Positions 45,330 to 54,900 of a stretch of 64,000 bases of DNA are shown here, one piece after another. The notes beneath the pieces were generated by a model that saw nothing but the letters and a program-made list of their open reading frames with translations, did no database searches and was not told the origin of the DNA. Position 1 is the stretch's first letter; each line of letters starts with the position of its first letter. The stretch is taken from assembly GCF_004563925.1 (NCBI RefSeq), contig NZ_SPNJ01000001.1:1-64000 (forward strand). The letters run 5' to 3'. Source of the DNA: Herbaspirillum sp. 3R11. Lineage in GTDB: Bacteria > Pseudomonadota > Gammaproteobacteria > Burkholderiales > Burkholderiaceae_D. Both the position numbers and the translations under genes were made by a program.

Positions 45330-47621
45330 TCAGGATGGGTCGTGCGGCGGCGGTGGCGCATTGTCGCGCTCAGCGGTTTGCTTCTCTGCCTCCTGGCGCG
45401 CCAGGTGACGGCGACGCACGCGATTGGCCAGCACCAGCATCATGATGAACAAGGCGACGATGAACAACGGCACCGCCCACCACAACACATCGGACACGTT
45501 CAGGCGCGGCGCGTCCTGCACCGAGTCGCGGCCGGCAGTGTCGTCCGTATTGATCTCGGACAAGAGGCCGCTGCCGCCGACTGCGGCCACATTACCGCTT
45601 GAAAGCTGGAAGGGACGTTCCAGCACCGGCGCTTGCGGGCCGACGCTGCGATAGACCACGCCTTCCTTGCCGCCGACTGTCACCACTTCGAGCGCACCGA
45701 AGCGATTGAGTCCGCTGACGTCGAGCAGGGGCTTGTGCGAGCTGTCGTTGAGGACCAGCGTGTTGCCGCTGACCTCGATCATGTGCTTGCTTTCCTTGAG
45801 CGGGACATCCAACGCCAGGAAATGATTCCGGGGAGAGATTTCCTTGCCGTCTTCCGCCACAACCAGCTTGCTGTTGGCCGGCGGCAAGCCGGTGCTGGCG
45901 GCCAGCATGATCACGTTTTGCAGCGAGGTGTCGGCATGCGCAAGGTAAGCCTGCGGCAGCACGATGTCGGCGCCGCCGGCGAAGCGTCTCACCATGCCGG
46001 TGAAGTTGGCGTCGGTACGCGCCTTGCCGAGCTTGAGGTGGCTCGACGCCAGCACGGCTACCGGGAACGCCTGCGGTGTTTCGCGGCAGTTGTCGCTCGA
46101 TGGCTGACGCACGAAGGCGACCTTCAGCTGGTTTTGCGCCGCCAGCGCGTTCGCCGGAATCTTGGCGACAATCCGTTCGGGCCGACCGTCGGCTTGCAGA
46201 TGTTTCGCGCCCAACAACACGTCGTTGAGCGAGACCGACACTACCGGCGGAGTGCGTCCGGCGCCAGGAGCTGCCGAGACGTCGAGCACCAGCTCGGACG
46301 GCACGCGGCCGTCGCTGGCGACTTCGGCGATGTCGAACGAGGCGGTCCAGTCGGCACGGCTCATGACATCGAAGCTGCCGGGGGCACCGCCCAGATTCTT
46401 GAGCAGGATGAAGGCTTCTTCGCTGTGCGGGCGATGCACGGTGCGCACGGTCAATGCCGGCGCGCCGCTGATGTTGCGCCAGAAATTATCGAACAGGCCG
46501 GCGAAATTGGCGCCCGCTTGCGGCGCCACCAGAATCACCGGACGACCGAAGGCCGATACCAGCCGCAACTCTTTCGGATCGAGTCCGGCTGTATCGGGCT
46601 CAAGGCGCTTGCGCCATTCGCGGAATGCATCGATCGCATCCGGCGCATTGCTGCGCAATTGTTCTTGCAAGGCGTTCAACCCGGATGAGATGGCATTGAG
46701 CAAGACCGGGTCACCGACCACGATGTCGCCGCGCAGTTGTGCATCCGCGCCATTCTGGCCCAGCGCGAGCAGCGCACCGATCTCGGCCTGGTCTTTGAGC
46801 ACATGGCGGCCGCCGCCGCTGAGGGCGGCAAAGGCGGGCACGCTGCGCAGCGCCGCCGGGACGTTCAGGCGGCCAAGGTCAATGCTGTCGCCGATCGCAG
46901 GCATGACGGTGACGGTGCTGTGCTTGCCGGCGCGTTCCAGCGCCACGCCGATGCGCCAGGCAGTGTCATACGACTGCGCCGACAGGCGCTTGCTGCCGAC
47001 CATGATGGCCGTCACCGCCGGCAAGGCGCCCCAGGCGGTGCGCAGGTCAGCAATGGTCTTGCTGTCGTAGCGGTAGCTGAAGCTCGACTCCGGCGCCACG
47101 CGCAATACGTTGCCCGGTGTACGCGGATCGGAGCAATTGGTCTGGCCCGCCAGCATCGTAGTCCAGTTCACACCGAGTTTGACGAAGCCGTTGGCGCGCG
47201 GCGCGCCGTCGATGCCCAGCGTCATTCCGGCGTCGCCCTGGTCCGCGGTCATGGCGCGTGCGGCGGCGGGATAGGTATCCACCGCCAGCACCATTGTGGT
47301 CCGGCCGCCGTCGGCGCGCAGATAGCCGGCGCGCATGTTCAGGGCGGCGTCGGAGAGCTGCACATTGGCAGGAACAGGGAGATAGATTTCGCGGCTGCTG
47401 TCGTTCGACGCCAGCACCAGCGGTGTGGTGAAGCCGAGACTGGACAACGTCTCCTTGCGCGTGATCCAGGTGTCGTCGCTGAGCTGGCGGAATGCTGCGG
47501 CGACACCGCCCGTGGGTGCGGAATATGCAGGAGAGGAAATGAGAAAAGGGGCGCATATCGGCATCAGCGAAATAGCGCGTAAGACCTGGCGAAGTATTGT
47601 TGTAGGACGGTCTGTATTCAT
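45330..47621 (-). CDS. BcsB-like periplasmic glycan synthase subunit
   Basis: A 763-residue protein. An N-terminal signal/anchor is followed by alternating jelly-roll and flavodoxin-like domains typical of cellulose synthase regulatory subunit BcsB: WITRKETLSSLGFTTPLVL, REIYLPVPANVQLSDAALNM, SVSLNDVLLGAKHLQADG and NQLKVAFV. A C-terminal membrane helix (LWWAVPLFIVALFIMMLVLA) and a basic tail complete it. In BcsAB, this subunit anchors the transmembrane synthase and guides the polymer. It lies 15 bases upstream of nfrB, so it is likely the NfrB partner. SD AGGAACCC precedes the ATG. Confidence 0.85.
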   Translation of the reverse strand: MNTDRPTTILRQVLRAISLMPICAPFLISSPAYSAPTGGVAAAFRQLSDDTWITRKETLSSLGFTTPLVLASNDSSREIYLPVPANVQLSDAALNMRAGYLRADGGRTTMVLAVDTYPAAARAMTADQGDAGMTLGIDGAPRANGFVKLGVNWTTMLAGQTNCSDPRTPGNVLRVAPESSFSYRYDSKTIADLRTAWGALPAVTAIMVGSKRLSAQSYDTAWRIGVALERAGKHSTVTVMPAIGDSIDLGRLNVPAALRSVPAFAALSGGGRHVLKDQAEIGALLALGQNGADAQLRGDIVVGDPVLLNAISSGLNALQEQLRSNAPDAIDAFREWRKRLEPDTAGLDPKELRLVSAFGRPVILVAPQAGANFAGLFDNFWRNISGAPALTVRTVHRPHSEEAFILLKNLGGAPGSFDVMSRADWTASFDIAEVASDGRVPSELVLDVSAAPGAGRTPPVVSVSLNDVLLGAKHLQADGRPERIVAKIPANALAAQNQLKVAFVRQPSSDNCRETPQAFPVAVLASSHLKLGKARTDANFTGMVRRFAGGADIVLPQAYLAHADTSLQNVIMLAASTGLPPANSKLVVAEDGKEISPRNHFLALDVPLKESKHMIEVSGNTLVLNDSSHKPLLDVSGLNRFGALEVVTVGGKEGVVYRSVGPQAPVLERPFQLSSGNVAAVGGSGLLSEINTDDTAGRDSVQDAPRLNVSDVLWWAVPLFIVALFIMMLVLANRVRRRHLARQEAEKQTAERDNAPPPPHDPS
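47579..47607 (-). promoter_or_regulatory. Possible extra copy of the stress motif inside the BcsB-like gene
   Basis: Minus-strand TCCTACA, 15 bases, GTCTTAC overlaps codons 5-15 of the BcsB-like gene. Thirteen of fourteen motif positions fit. It may be chance, since the codons fully explain the sequence. Confidence 0.25.
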
Positions 47622-47783
47622 GGGTTCCTGTGACGAGAAGTCTTGGCCGGAAGCCGCGCAGCGAGGGGGCTGTGCGGCTGTATCCCTTCAGCGGCGGGCG
47701 CTGCAGGCGGCTGGGCTATTTTTTGTACGACCTCCGCAGACAAGATTTGGTTGCAGAAAATCGCTTTGTTCAGAGTCGGTGAT

Positions 47784-49010
47784 CTATTGCGGACGTGAGG
47801 AGGCGAGCGTGAAATCACGGCGCAGGGGAATAGCGCGTACACGTTCCTGCACGTCGGCGAATTCATCGACGCGATGACCCGACACCGCTGCCACGATGCG
47901 TGCCGATGCCTTGCCGTCGCCATAGGGATTGTGACGACGCGAATAGCTTTGGCGCAGCGCGTCGTCATTGAGCAGGGCCGATACCGCATGCACGATATGC
48001 AAGGTGTGCGTGCCGACCAGTTGTACGGTGCCGGCTGCGACGGCTTCGGGACGTTCGGTGACGTCGCGCATGACCAGCACGGGTTTGCCCAGCGACGGCG
48101 CCTCTTCCTGCACGCCGCCGGAGTCGGTGAGGATGATGTCCGCACGTTGCATCAGCCGCACGAACTGGAGGTAATCGAGCGGCTCGATCAGGTGGATGTT
48201 GGCACGGCCGGAAAGCGACTCCATCACCGGCCCCAGCACGTTGGGATTCAGATGCACCGGATAGACGATCTCAAGGTCGTCGCGCTGCGCCAGCGATGCC
48301 AGCGCGCTGCAGATGTTGAGGAAACCATCGCCGAAATTCTCGCGCCGGTGACCGGTGACCAGCAATACTTTGCGTCCGGGTCGCAAGGCGGGCAGTTGCG
48401 CATCGATGCGCTCACGCAGCGATGTGTCTCCTTCCAGCTTTGCCACGGTCATGTGCAAGGCGTCGATCACCGTGTTGCCGGTGACGATGATGCGACCCTG
48501 CAAGGTTTCTTCGAGCAGGTTGCGCTGCGCCTGCATGGTGGGAGCGAACATCATGTCGCTGACCACGTCGATGGTGCGGCGATTCATTTCTTCCGGACAC
48601 GGTTGTGTGAGGTCGCGTGTACGCAGTCCGGCTTCCACGTGCGCCACCGGGATGCGACGGTGGAACGCCGCAAGCGCCGCGACCATGGCGGTGGTGGTGT
48701 CGCCGTGCACCAGTACGCGATCGGGCTGCTCCTGCGCGAGCAAGCTGTCCAACCCGCTGAACAGGCGTGAACTCAAACCATTGAGTGTCTGATCGGGCTC
48801 CATGACGTCCAGATTGTGATCCGCGTGAATGTCGAACAAAGCGAGCACCTGCTGCAGCATCTCCCTATGCTGGCCGGTGACGCACACTTGGGAGTCGATG
48901 CCGGGTGCAACTTGCAGCGCTTTCAGCAAGGGCGCCATTTTGATTGCTTCCGGTCGTGTACCGAAGATTGACATTATTTTTATGCAAGCTTGTCCGATGA
49001 TTCTCTCCAT
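47784..49010 (-). CDS. wecB: UDP-N-acetylglucosamine 2-epimerase
   Basis: A 408-residue enzyme converting UDP-GlcNAc to UDP-ManNAc. IKIMSIFGTRPEAIKMAPLL is the diagnostic opening, CVTGQHREML and VLVHGDTTTAMVAALAAF follow, and VEAGLRTRDLTQPCPEEMNR and LLVTGHRRENFGDGF are further blocks. Active-site His and Asp/Glu residues are all present. The start at 49010 gives a ten-residue lead; longer frames add non-family sequence. It is the first gene of the glycan operon, 162 bases before the BcsB-like gene, which holds no other gene. The 256-base spacer upstream (49011-49266) holds the presumed promoter and a small ACATAC/GTATGT hairpin. Confidence 0.95.
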   Translation of the reverse strand: MERIIGQACIKIMSIFGTRPEAIKMAPLLKALQVAPGIDSQVCVTGQHREMLQQVLALFDIHADHNLDVMEPDQTLNGLSSRLFSGLDSLLAQEQPDRVLVHGDTTTAMVAALAAFHRRIPVAHVEAGLRTRDLTQPCPEEMNRRTIDVVSDMMFAPTMQAQRNLLEETLQGRIIVTGNTVIDALHMTVAKLEGDTSLRERIDAQLPALRPGRKVLLVTGHRRENFGDGFLNICSALASLAQRDDLEIVYPVHLNPNVLGPVMESLSGRANIHLIEPLDYLQFVRLMQRADIILTDSGGVQEEAPSLGKPVLVMRDVTERPEAVAAGTVQLVGTHTLHIVHAVSALLNDDALRQSYSRRHNPYGDGKASARIVAAVSGHRVDEFADVQERVRAIPLRRDFTLASSRPQ

Positions 49011-49266
49011 GATGGTCAGGTTGTGCCGTGATGTGTTTCCACGCGGATGAAACGCTGGTGGAACACCGATGTGTAAGTGCGGCTGAGAACGAAGCGAGTC
49101 GGGCAAACATACAAAGTCGTATGTCGCTAATGATGGAGTCGAAATTATTCGAATGGGTTCCGCGTGGCGGGCGGGAAGAGCGGGGAGCTTTGTATCGAAA
49201 TGTAAAGGATGCTGCCGAATTGGCAATCGATTCAACTCAATTCAGTAAGGAGTCGGGCTGATGATT

Positions 49267-50190
49267 TCAGCCCCCGCGCGCTTGCCCCATGCGGTCAGCG
49301 ATCTCATTCCAGAGATGCATGGCGACGTAGGCGCGCCACGGCCGCCAGAGTTCGGCGCGGGATTTTTGATGCGTGAGCTTGAGCAAGCCTGGATCGCGAT
49401 CGATGATGGCCTGCATCAACACGAGATCCGAAGCCGGCCAGGCATCGGCGTCGCGCCATGCACGCATGGCGACGTATTCGACAGTCCACGGGCCGATTCC
49501 CGGCAAACCGAGCAAGGCCTTGCGCAGGTCGGCCGTGTCGGCTTCAGGATCGTCCACTGGCACGTCGCCTTGCGCCACTGCATGCGCAAAACCTTGTAGC
49601 GCGGCAACGCGTTTTCCGGGCATGCCGATGGCCGTGAGATCGACTGCCGCCAGTGCATGCGGCGTCGGGAAGCGCCATGCGGTTGCTGGGTGCGCATGGC
49701 CTTCTATGCGTTCTCCGGCGCGTTCGACTAGCCTGCCCACGATGGTGGTCGCCGCTTTCACACTGACTTGCTGACCGACGATGGTGCGCACCACCAACTC
49801 GAAAGCCGACCACGCGCCGGGTACGCGCAGACCCGGCGCCGCCTTGAACAACGGCGCCAGCCAGGGATCTTTCGCCAGATGTTTACGGATGCGCCTGGTA
49901 TCCGTCTGCAGATCGAACATGCGACTCAGCGGTGCGACCAGTGCGTCGGCGTGACGGCTGACCTTGCCGTTGATCACGGCAACCAGGCAATCCTTGTCTG
50001 CATGACGCGACACGGCCAGTGTTCCATGGTCGCCGTTCCATTCGATGGCGCGCAGATAGACGCCATGTTCCACCGCTTCGACGCCGGCCGTGGCGCGCCC
50101 ACCGAAGAAGCGCAGCAGGCGTTGCCAGTCAAGCGGAGGCTGGAACGGCAGTTCACGGACGGCAGCGGATGCTTGCTTGTGGGCGGGCAT
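49267..50190 (-). CDS. alkA: DNA-3-methyladenine glycosylase II (AlkA-like)
   Basis: A 307-residue base-excision repair enzyme. The AlkA N-terminal domain (PPLDWQRLLRFFGGRATAGVEAVEHGVYLRAI) is followed by a helix-hairpin-helix-GPD fold. This reads AFELVVRTIVGQQVSVKAATTIVGR, LLGLPGIGPWTVEYVAMRA and then the catalytic Asp in WPASDLVLMQA. It removes alkylated purines from DNA. The ATG at 50190 lacks a good SD; the longer upstream frame contains no family sequence. A GGGCTG/CAGCCC hairpin (49255-49273) overlaps its stop codon. It is divergent from the hemerythrin gene. Confidence 0.92.
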   Translation of the reverse strand: MPAHKQASAAVRELPFQPPLDWQRLLRFFGGRATAGVEAVEHGVYLRAIEWNGDHGTLAVSRHADKDCLVAVINGKVSRHADALVAPLSRMFDLQTDTRRIRKHLAKDPWLAPLFKAAPGLRVPGAWSAFELVVRTIVGQQVSVKAATTIVGRLVERAGERIEGHAHPATAWRFPTPHALAAVDLTAIGMPGKRVAALQGFAHAVAQGDVPVDDPEADTADLRKALLGLPGIGPWTVEYVAMRAWRDADAWPASDLVLMQAIIDRDPGLLKLTHQKSRAELWRPWRAYVAMHLWNEIADRMGQARGG

Positions 50191-50353
50191 GTTTGTGCTG
50201 AGAAAAAGTTTCGCTGGAGATGTGGAAGCACGATCATATATTGCTTCGCCTGCGCCTACATGAGGAGAGGGAATTTGCTGATCGCGCCCCACCTCGCTCC
50301 GCTCAATAATGAGACGGCGCATATGTGTGCGCTTATCATCACCGGAGAGACAA

Positions 50354-50833
50354 GTGAACGCTACTAGCCAAGACGCCATCGCGTTACTGAAATCGGACCA
50401 CAAGGAAGCCAAGGAACTGTTCGACGAATATGAAAAGAAAAAAGACCATGCCAGCGACGAACAGAAGATGGAGATCGCAAGAGAGGTTTGCGGCGCATTG
50501 CTGATCCACATGGAAATCGAAGAAAAGATTTTTTATCCGCGCATCCGTCAAAAGATTGATGACGACGATCTGATGAACGAAGCAGAGGTCGAGCATGAGG
50601 GCGCCAAGGACCTTATTCGCCAGCTCGGCGAATTGAAGCCGAGCGATCCGATGTTCGATGCCAAGATCAAGGTGCTCGGCGAACAGATCGAACATCACGT
50701 CGAAGAAGAGGAGACTGAGATGTTTCCCAAGGCCCGCAAATCCGGCGTTGATCTCGACGCTCTCGGCGCCGAATTGCTGGCAGCGAAGAACCAGATGCGC
50801 GTGGACCATGGTTTGCCTGCCGTGGCCGCCTGA
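50354..50833 (+). CDS. Hemerythrin (HHE cation-binding) domain protein
   Basis: A 159-residue helical protein with the hemerythrin ligand pattern: His in LLKSDHKEAKELF, H-x-x-x-E in LIHMEIEEKIFYP, His in EVEHEGAKDL and H-x-x-x-E in IEHHVEEEETEMFP. It binds a di-iron centre and may store oxygen or sense or repair oxidative and nitrosative damage. The start is GTG at 50354 behind CCGGAGAGACAA; the ATG at 50309 gives no extra family sequence. It is a single gene with an intrinsic terminator downstream. Divergent promoters with alkA presumably lie in 50191-50353. Confidence 0.9.
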   Translation: MNATSQDAIALLKSDHKEAKELFDEYEKKKDHASDEQKMEIAREVCGALLIHMEIEEKIFYPRIRQKIDDDDLMNEAEVEHEGAKDLIRQLGELKPSDPMFDAKIKVLGEQIEHHVEEEETEMFPKARKSGVDLDALGAELLAAKNQMRVDHGLPAVAA

Positions 50834-50905
50834 ATTGATTTTTCCGCAGGCTGGCCTGATCGGTCACAAGGCAGGCGTTTGTTGGCGTTTGATCAATGTT
50901 CTGAG

Positions 50906-50928
50906 TCCGCCCTTGTGGCGGATTTTTT
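50906..50928 (+). terminator. Intrinsic terminator after the hemerythrin gene
   Basis: TCCGCC, loop CTTGT, GGCGGA followed by six Ts. Confidence 0.88.
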
Positions 50929-51077
50929 ATATCCTTACCAGGAAAGAAAAAGCCTAAAACCCGTTCTGGTTTCATAGAAAGTTTTAATACGCATGAAACA
51001 TTCTGATGGGTATAATGTTTTCAAAACAAAGACTTATTGTTGTGCCGCGAGAGCGGATTTGTCCGGGGGGACAATCA

Positions 51078-51308
51078 ATGATTTCATTTGCAACCGCGCC
51101 ATTCCTGGGCGCATCTCTGGCCGCACTTGCATTGGTGCTGGCTGGCCTGGTGTTCATTTTCCAGCAAGTCATTGCCGAGCGACGCTACGTAAGGCTGCGT
51201 GCCGAGTATGAAGCGCGGCGGGCGGCGTATTTTGCAGCCGAGTTCACTGTTGCGCGAGAAGCCGGCGATGAGCTGCGCGTTGTCGACGAAAGCGTCGTGC
51301 GCTGCTGA
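51078..51308 (+). CDS. Small single-pass membrane protein, unrecognised
   Basis: A 76-residue protein starting MISFATAPFLGASLAALALVLAGLVFIFQQVI. One membrane helix (about residues 8-30) is followed by a basic/coiled helix (ERRYVRLRAEYEARRAAYFAAE). SD CGGGGGGACAATCA precedes the ATG at 51078. Alternatives at 51006 and 51015 would add a basic leader. I recognise no family. It stands alone between the hemerythrin terminator and a cluster of hairpins, so it is probably its own transcription unit. Confidence 0.5.
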   Translation: MISFATAPFLGASLAALALVLAGLVFIFQQVIAERRYVRLRAEYEARRAAYFAAEFTVAREAGDELRVVDESVVRC

Positions 51309-51355
51309 TTTCTCTTCAGTAATTTTCTGATGTAATTTCTTGGGGGAATCTCCCA

Positions 51356-51445
51356 CGGTTTGGCTTGCAAGCCAAACCGGCTCGTCCGGCGTGAAGCAGT
51401 GCTTCACGCAACCCCGGACTCGCCCCGCGTCCGTACCGGACGCGG
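51356..51445. other. Cluster of three perfect hairpins next to the tmRNA gene
   Basis: Hairpin 1 (51356-51379) is a perfect 24-base palindrome, CGGTTTGGCTTG and its complement. Hairpin 2 (51389-51409) is GCGTGAAGC, AGT, GCTTCACGC, enclosed by GTCCGG/CCGGAC (51384-51419). Hairpin 3 (51425-51445) is CCGCGTCCG, TAC, CGGACGCGG. They follow one another between the small membrane protein gene and the tmRNA terminator. The purpose is unknown. Confidence 0.75.
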
Positions 51446-51472
51446 ATTCGATCTCTCTGGCGCATTACCAAT

Positions 51473-51502
51473 AAAAAAGGCCACCCTTTCGGGTGACCTT
51501 TT
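51473..51502 (-). terminator. Intrinsic terminator of tmRNA
   Basis: On the minus strand AAAGGTCACCC, loop GAAA, GGGTGGCCTTT followed by Ts, 8 bases past the tmRNA CCA end. A-rich flank allows weak action on the + strand too. Confidence 0.9.
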
Positions 51503-51509
51503 GTATTGG

Positions 51510-51872
51510 TGGTGGAGCCGGCGGGAATCGAACCCGCGTCCGCAAGCACTCTACAGACAGTTCTACATACTTAGCGCTGCCATTTGATTTAACCCGAACG
51601 ACGCGGACGCGCACGCTTCGTTAAGGCGAGTCACCTTAGATTTAGCCTTGAATCAAGTGACCCGATTCAAAGCGATTCCTTGTAAATGACTCTACTGCTG
51701 TTTTACCAGCCTACCCCAAGGAAGAAGTAGTGTAGAGCAAGCGGGTATTAAGCCGCTTGTGCGTACGAGTTATCGTTTGCAGTTATATCTTGTCTGATTG
51801 TATTTACGAGGTAGTCAGTCCTCGGTATGCCCTGCGCTGCTTTGCAACCCACGTCGAAACCAAGTCGGCCCC
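51510..51872 (-). ncRNA. ssrA: Transfer-messenger RNA (tmRNA)
   Basis: 363 bases on the minus strand. The 5' end GGGGCCGACTTGGTTTCGAC and the 3' end GGTTCGATTCCCGCCGGCTCCACCA-type T-arm form the tRNA-like domain with encoded CCA. The tag frame at 51748-51780 reads GCA AAC GAT AAC TCG TAC GCA CAA GCG GCT TAA, giving the peptide ANDNSYAQAA. With SmpB it rescues stalled ribosomes and marks products for proteolysis. The one-piece form is as expected for a betaproteobacterium. Confidence 0.96.
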
Positions 51873-51884
51873 ATGCAGACTTGC

Positions 51885-51890
51885 ATTATA
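51885..51890 (-). promoter_or_regulatory. -10 box of the tmRNA gene
   Basis: TATAAT on the minus strand, 13 bases before the mature 5' end. A short 5' leader removed by RNase P is expected. No good -35 match is visible at the usual distance. Confidence 0.6.
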
Positions 51891-51957
51891 ACTCAGTGTG
51901 GGGGCGGCTCGCCCGATTATCAAGAGCGCGGGACGCGCCGCTGCCACCAGTGTTGCC

Positions 51958-54900
51958 TTACTGCTGCAAGCTCAGGTCGACCCGGCTGCCTTGTCCCTTG
52001 TCCTTGATGCCTTCGGCCGTGAGCTTGGGGGCGATCAGGAAGATGCGGTCGGCCGAGATGATGCTCTGGTCCTGCAGATAATTGCGCACCACGTCCGCGC
52101 GGCGCTGGGCCAGGTTGCGCAGGTCGTCTTCGGTGACCGGCGTGTTGTCGACGATCAGTTTCTGCATTTCTTCCGGTGGTAGGGACTTTGCGAGGCCGAC
52201 CACGTTGCGCGGCTTCTTGAATTTCTCGTCCTTGTAGACCTTTTCCATGTACTTGGCGCGATCGGCGTCGCTGAGACTGTTGTCCTTGCCGGTCGGCTGG
52301 CCTTCCTTCTCGATGACGTCCTTGCGCTTCAGCGCGCGCATCTTGCGGTTGAGGACTTCCTGGCGCAGGCCGGCGTCGTCGACCGCAGGGTCGGCGCGGC
52401 CCATGACATCGATCTTGAGCGCTGGACGCTGGTGCAGGGCGTAGCCAAGCGTGTCGAGCTTCTTGCGGATGTCGGCGGTGATCTCGGACGAACCCGGCTC
52501 GAATTCAATGTAGCTGAGCTCGGCGTCGCCGCCGCCGCTGCCGAACATCGAGCTGATCAGCGCGAACGGCGACGTGACGGCCTTGACGATCAGGTTGACG
52601 AAGACGCGCATGATGATGCCGCCGATCGAGAATTGCGGATCGGACAGCGAGCCGGAAATCGGCAGGTTCAGATTGATGGTGCCGTCGCGGTCCTTGAGCA
52701 GCGACACCGCCAGCATCACCGGCAGCTTGGTGACGTTGGGGCCGTCGACATGATCGCCGAAGGTCAGCTGTTCAATGCGCACGTCGTTCTGCGCCACCAG
52801 CTTGTCGTTCTCGATCTTGTATTGCACGTCCATCGACAGCTTGCCCTTGGTGATCGGGTAGCCGGCGTATTTGGCCGAGTAGGGCGTCAGGCGCGGCAGC
52901 TGGACGCCGTTGGCGCTCGCCTTGATGTCAAGGAACATCGGTTTGAACAGGGGATTGAGCGAACCCGAGATCTGCAGCGGCGCATCGTTGTCGACCTTGC
53001 CGCGCAAATCGATGGTGGCCGGTTGCGGCTTGTCGGAAGCGATGCTGCCGATGGTGCCTCCCATGCCGGTCATGTTGACCGTGTAGTTCGGCTTGACGAA
53101 GTTGTCGGTGAAGTTGATGTTGCCGCTTTGCAGAACGGTCTGGCCGATGCGAATCACCGGGGCGTTGGGATCGGGCGCGGCGGGCGTGACCGGCGCGGTC
53201 GAGGTGGTGGTCTTGGCGACGGTCGTCGACGGCTTGTCTGCGCTGGTTTCCGGTGCAGTGACAGAGCTGCGCGGCGCTTCCTTGGAGACCACGATGTCTT
53301 GCAGGTTGAGCTTGCCTTGATCAGACAGGATGGCGCGTGCGTAGAAATCGGACAGCGCGATTTTTTCCAGCGTGACCAAGGGCTTGCCGCCGATCTTGGC
53401 GTTGATGCCTTGCAGGTTCAGCGTGCGCCAGCGCAGGAAGTCGCTCGACGTGAGCTTGTCGAGCACGCGGAAATTATTGAGGCTGGCCGAGCCGTTGTAT
53501 TGCAGCGCCAGCGCCTGTTTGTTGATCGGCGGCGTCAGCGCCAGCTTGCCCTTGGTGCTGAGCGTGCCGCTGGTCAGCGTGACGTTGAGGTAGTCGGTGA
53601 AATAGGTCTGGAACGGCGCGATCGGCAGGTTCTGCGCATCCAGCGCAAGATCCACGGTTTTGAGTTGCGGCGCCGCTTGGCCGGTCACGGACAGCTTGCC
53701 GTTCTTGTTCAGTGTGGCCTGCAGCGACAGCTTGCTGGTCTGGTCGAGCTGGCTGGAGAGGTTGTCCACCTTGAGATCGAGAGCTTCGATGCGCAGCTTC
53801 TGGGCCGGCGTCACGCTGCTGTCTTCGTAGGAAATATTGCTGTTGCTGATAGACAGGTTGCGCAGACGCGCTTGCCAGGCGGTGGCGGCGGTATTGGCGC
53901 TTTGTTTCTTTGCCGGTGCCGCCGGTGCTGTGGATGCTGCGGATGCCGCAGATGTGGCGGCTGGTTCTTTGGCCGGCTCGCCGGCTGTCGCGGGTTTGCT
54001 TCCCGGCGCCGCCAGCAGGTCTTGCAGATTCAACGCGCCTTTGGCATCGCGGCGCAGATCGCCATTGAGGCCGACTACACGGAAGGCATCCGCTTCGGCT
54101 TTGCGGCCCTGCAAGTCGATGCTGGCATTGTCGAGCGCGATGGTTTTGGCGCCGATGACTCCGGTGGCAGCTTTGGTCTTGGGAGACAGCTTGAGGTCGG
54201 CGATTTCGACGCCGAGTTTGCCGAGCTTGACCTGGCCATTCGCAACCTGCACCTCGGTGCTGCCTGAAACCTGGCCGCTAAGTGCGCCGTTCAGCGAACG
54301 GTTGAGGTAGTTCTGATAGCCGCTCAGCTGGATCGCTTTCAAAGTGGCCGTGCCGTTGACCTCGCCTTTGAGTGGCGCCAGTGCGCCGGTGAAGCCGATT
54401 TCGCCCTTGCCGTTTTCGGTGAGCGACAGCGCCAGTTTGGCCGGCTTGGCGTCGGCCAGTGTGGAGACTTCTTCGGCGTCGACCGTGATCTTGTCGAGAT
54501 GAACGGTCTGGCGCGGCGAGGCATTGGCGTCATCCGTCCATTGCACGCTGCCGTCGTGCACCAGAAGTTTGCGGATTGTGATCGCGGGAGCTGTCGCGTC
54601 CTTCGGTTCAGCCTTGGCTTCGGTTGCAGTCGTCGTCGAAGTCGCTGCTGGCGCCGGCTTCTTGGTGGCTGCGTTGGGTTTCGTGCGGTCGTTCTTGCCG
54701 ATGCGGGTCCAGTTGATTTCTCCGCGGGCATTCATGTCGGCCCAGATTTGCGGCTTGTCGATGGCGATCTGGTCGATCACGCCGCTTAATTTGATGAGGT
54801 CGAGCTTGTTGATCTTGGCGGATACCGAGCCGATCTTGATCAGTGGCGCGGCATTTTTTTCCTGCACCGAGATGTCGGCCAGCGTGAGGTCGCCGTCGAG

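Noticed and set aside
52432-54267. 611-codon + strand frame inside the DUF748 gene
   Set aside because: It is a shadow of a repetitive coding region; its product is low-complexity Arg/Gly/Asp-rich with no recognisable domain.
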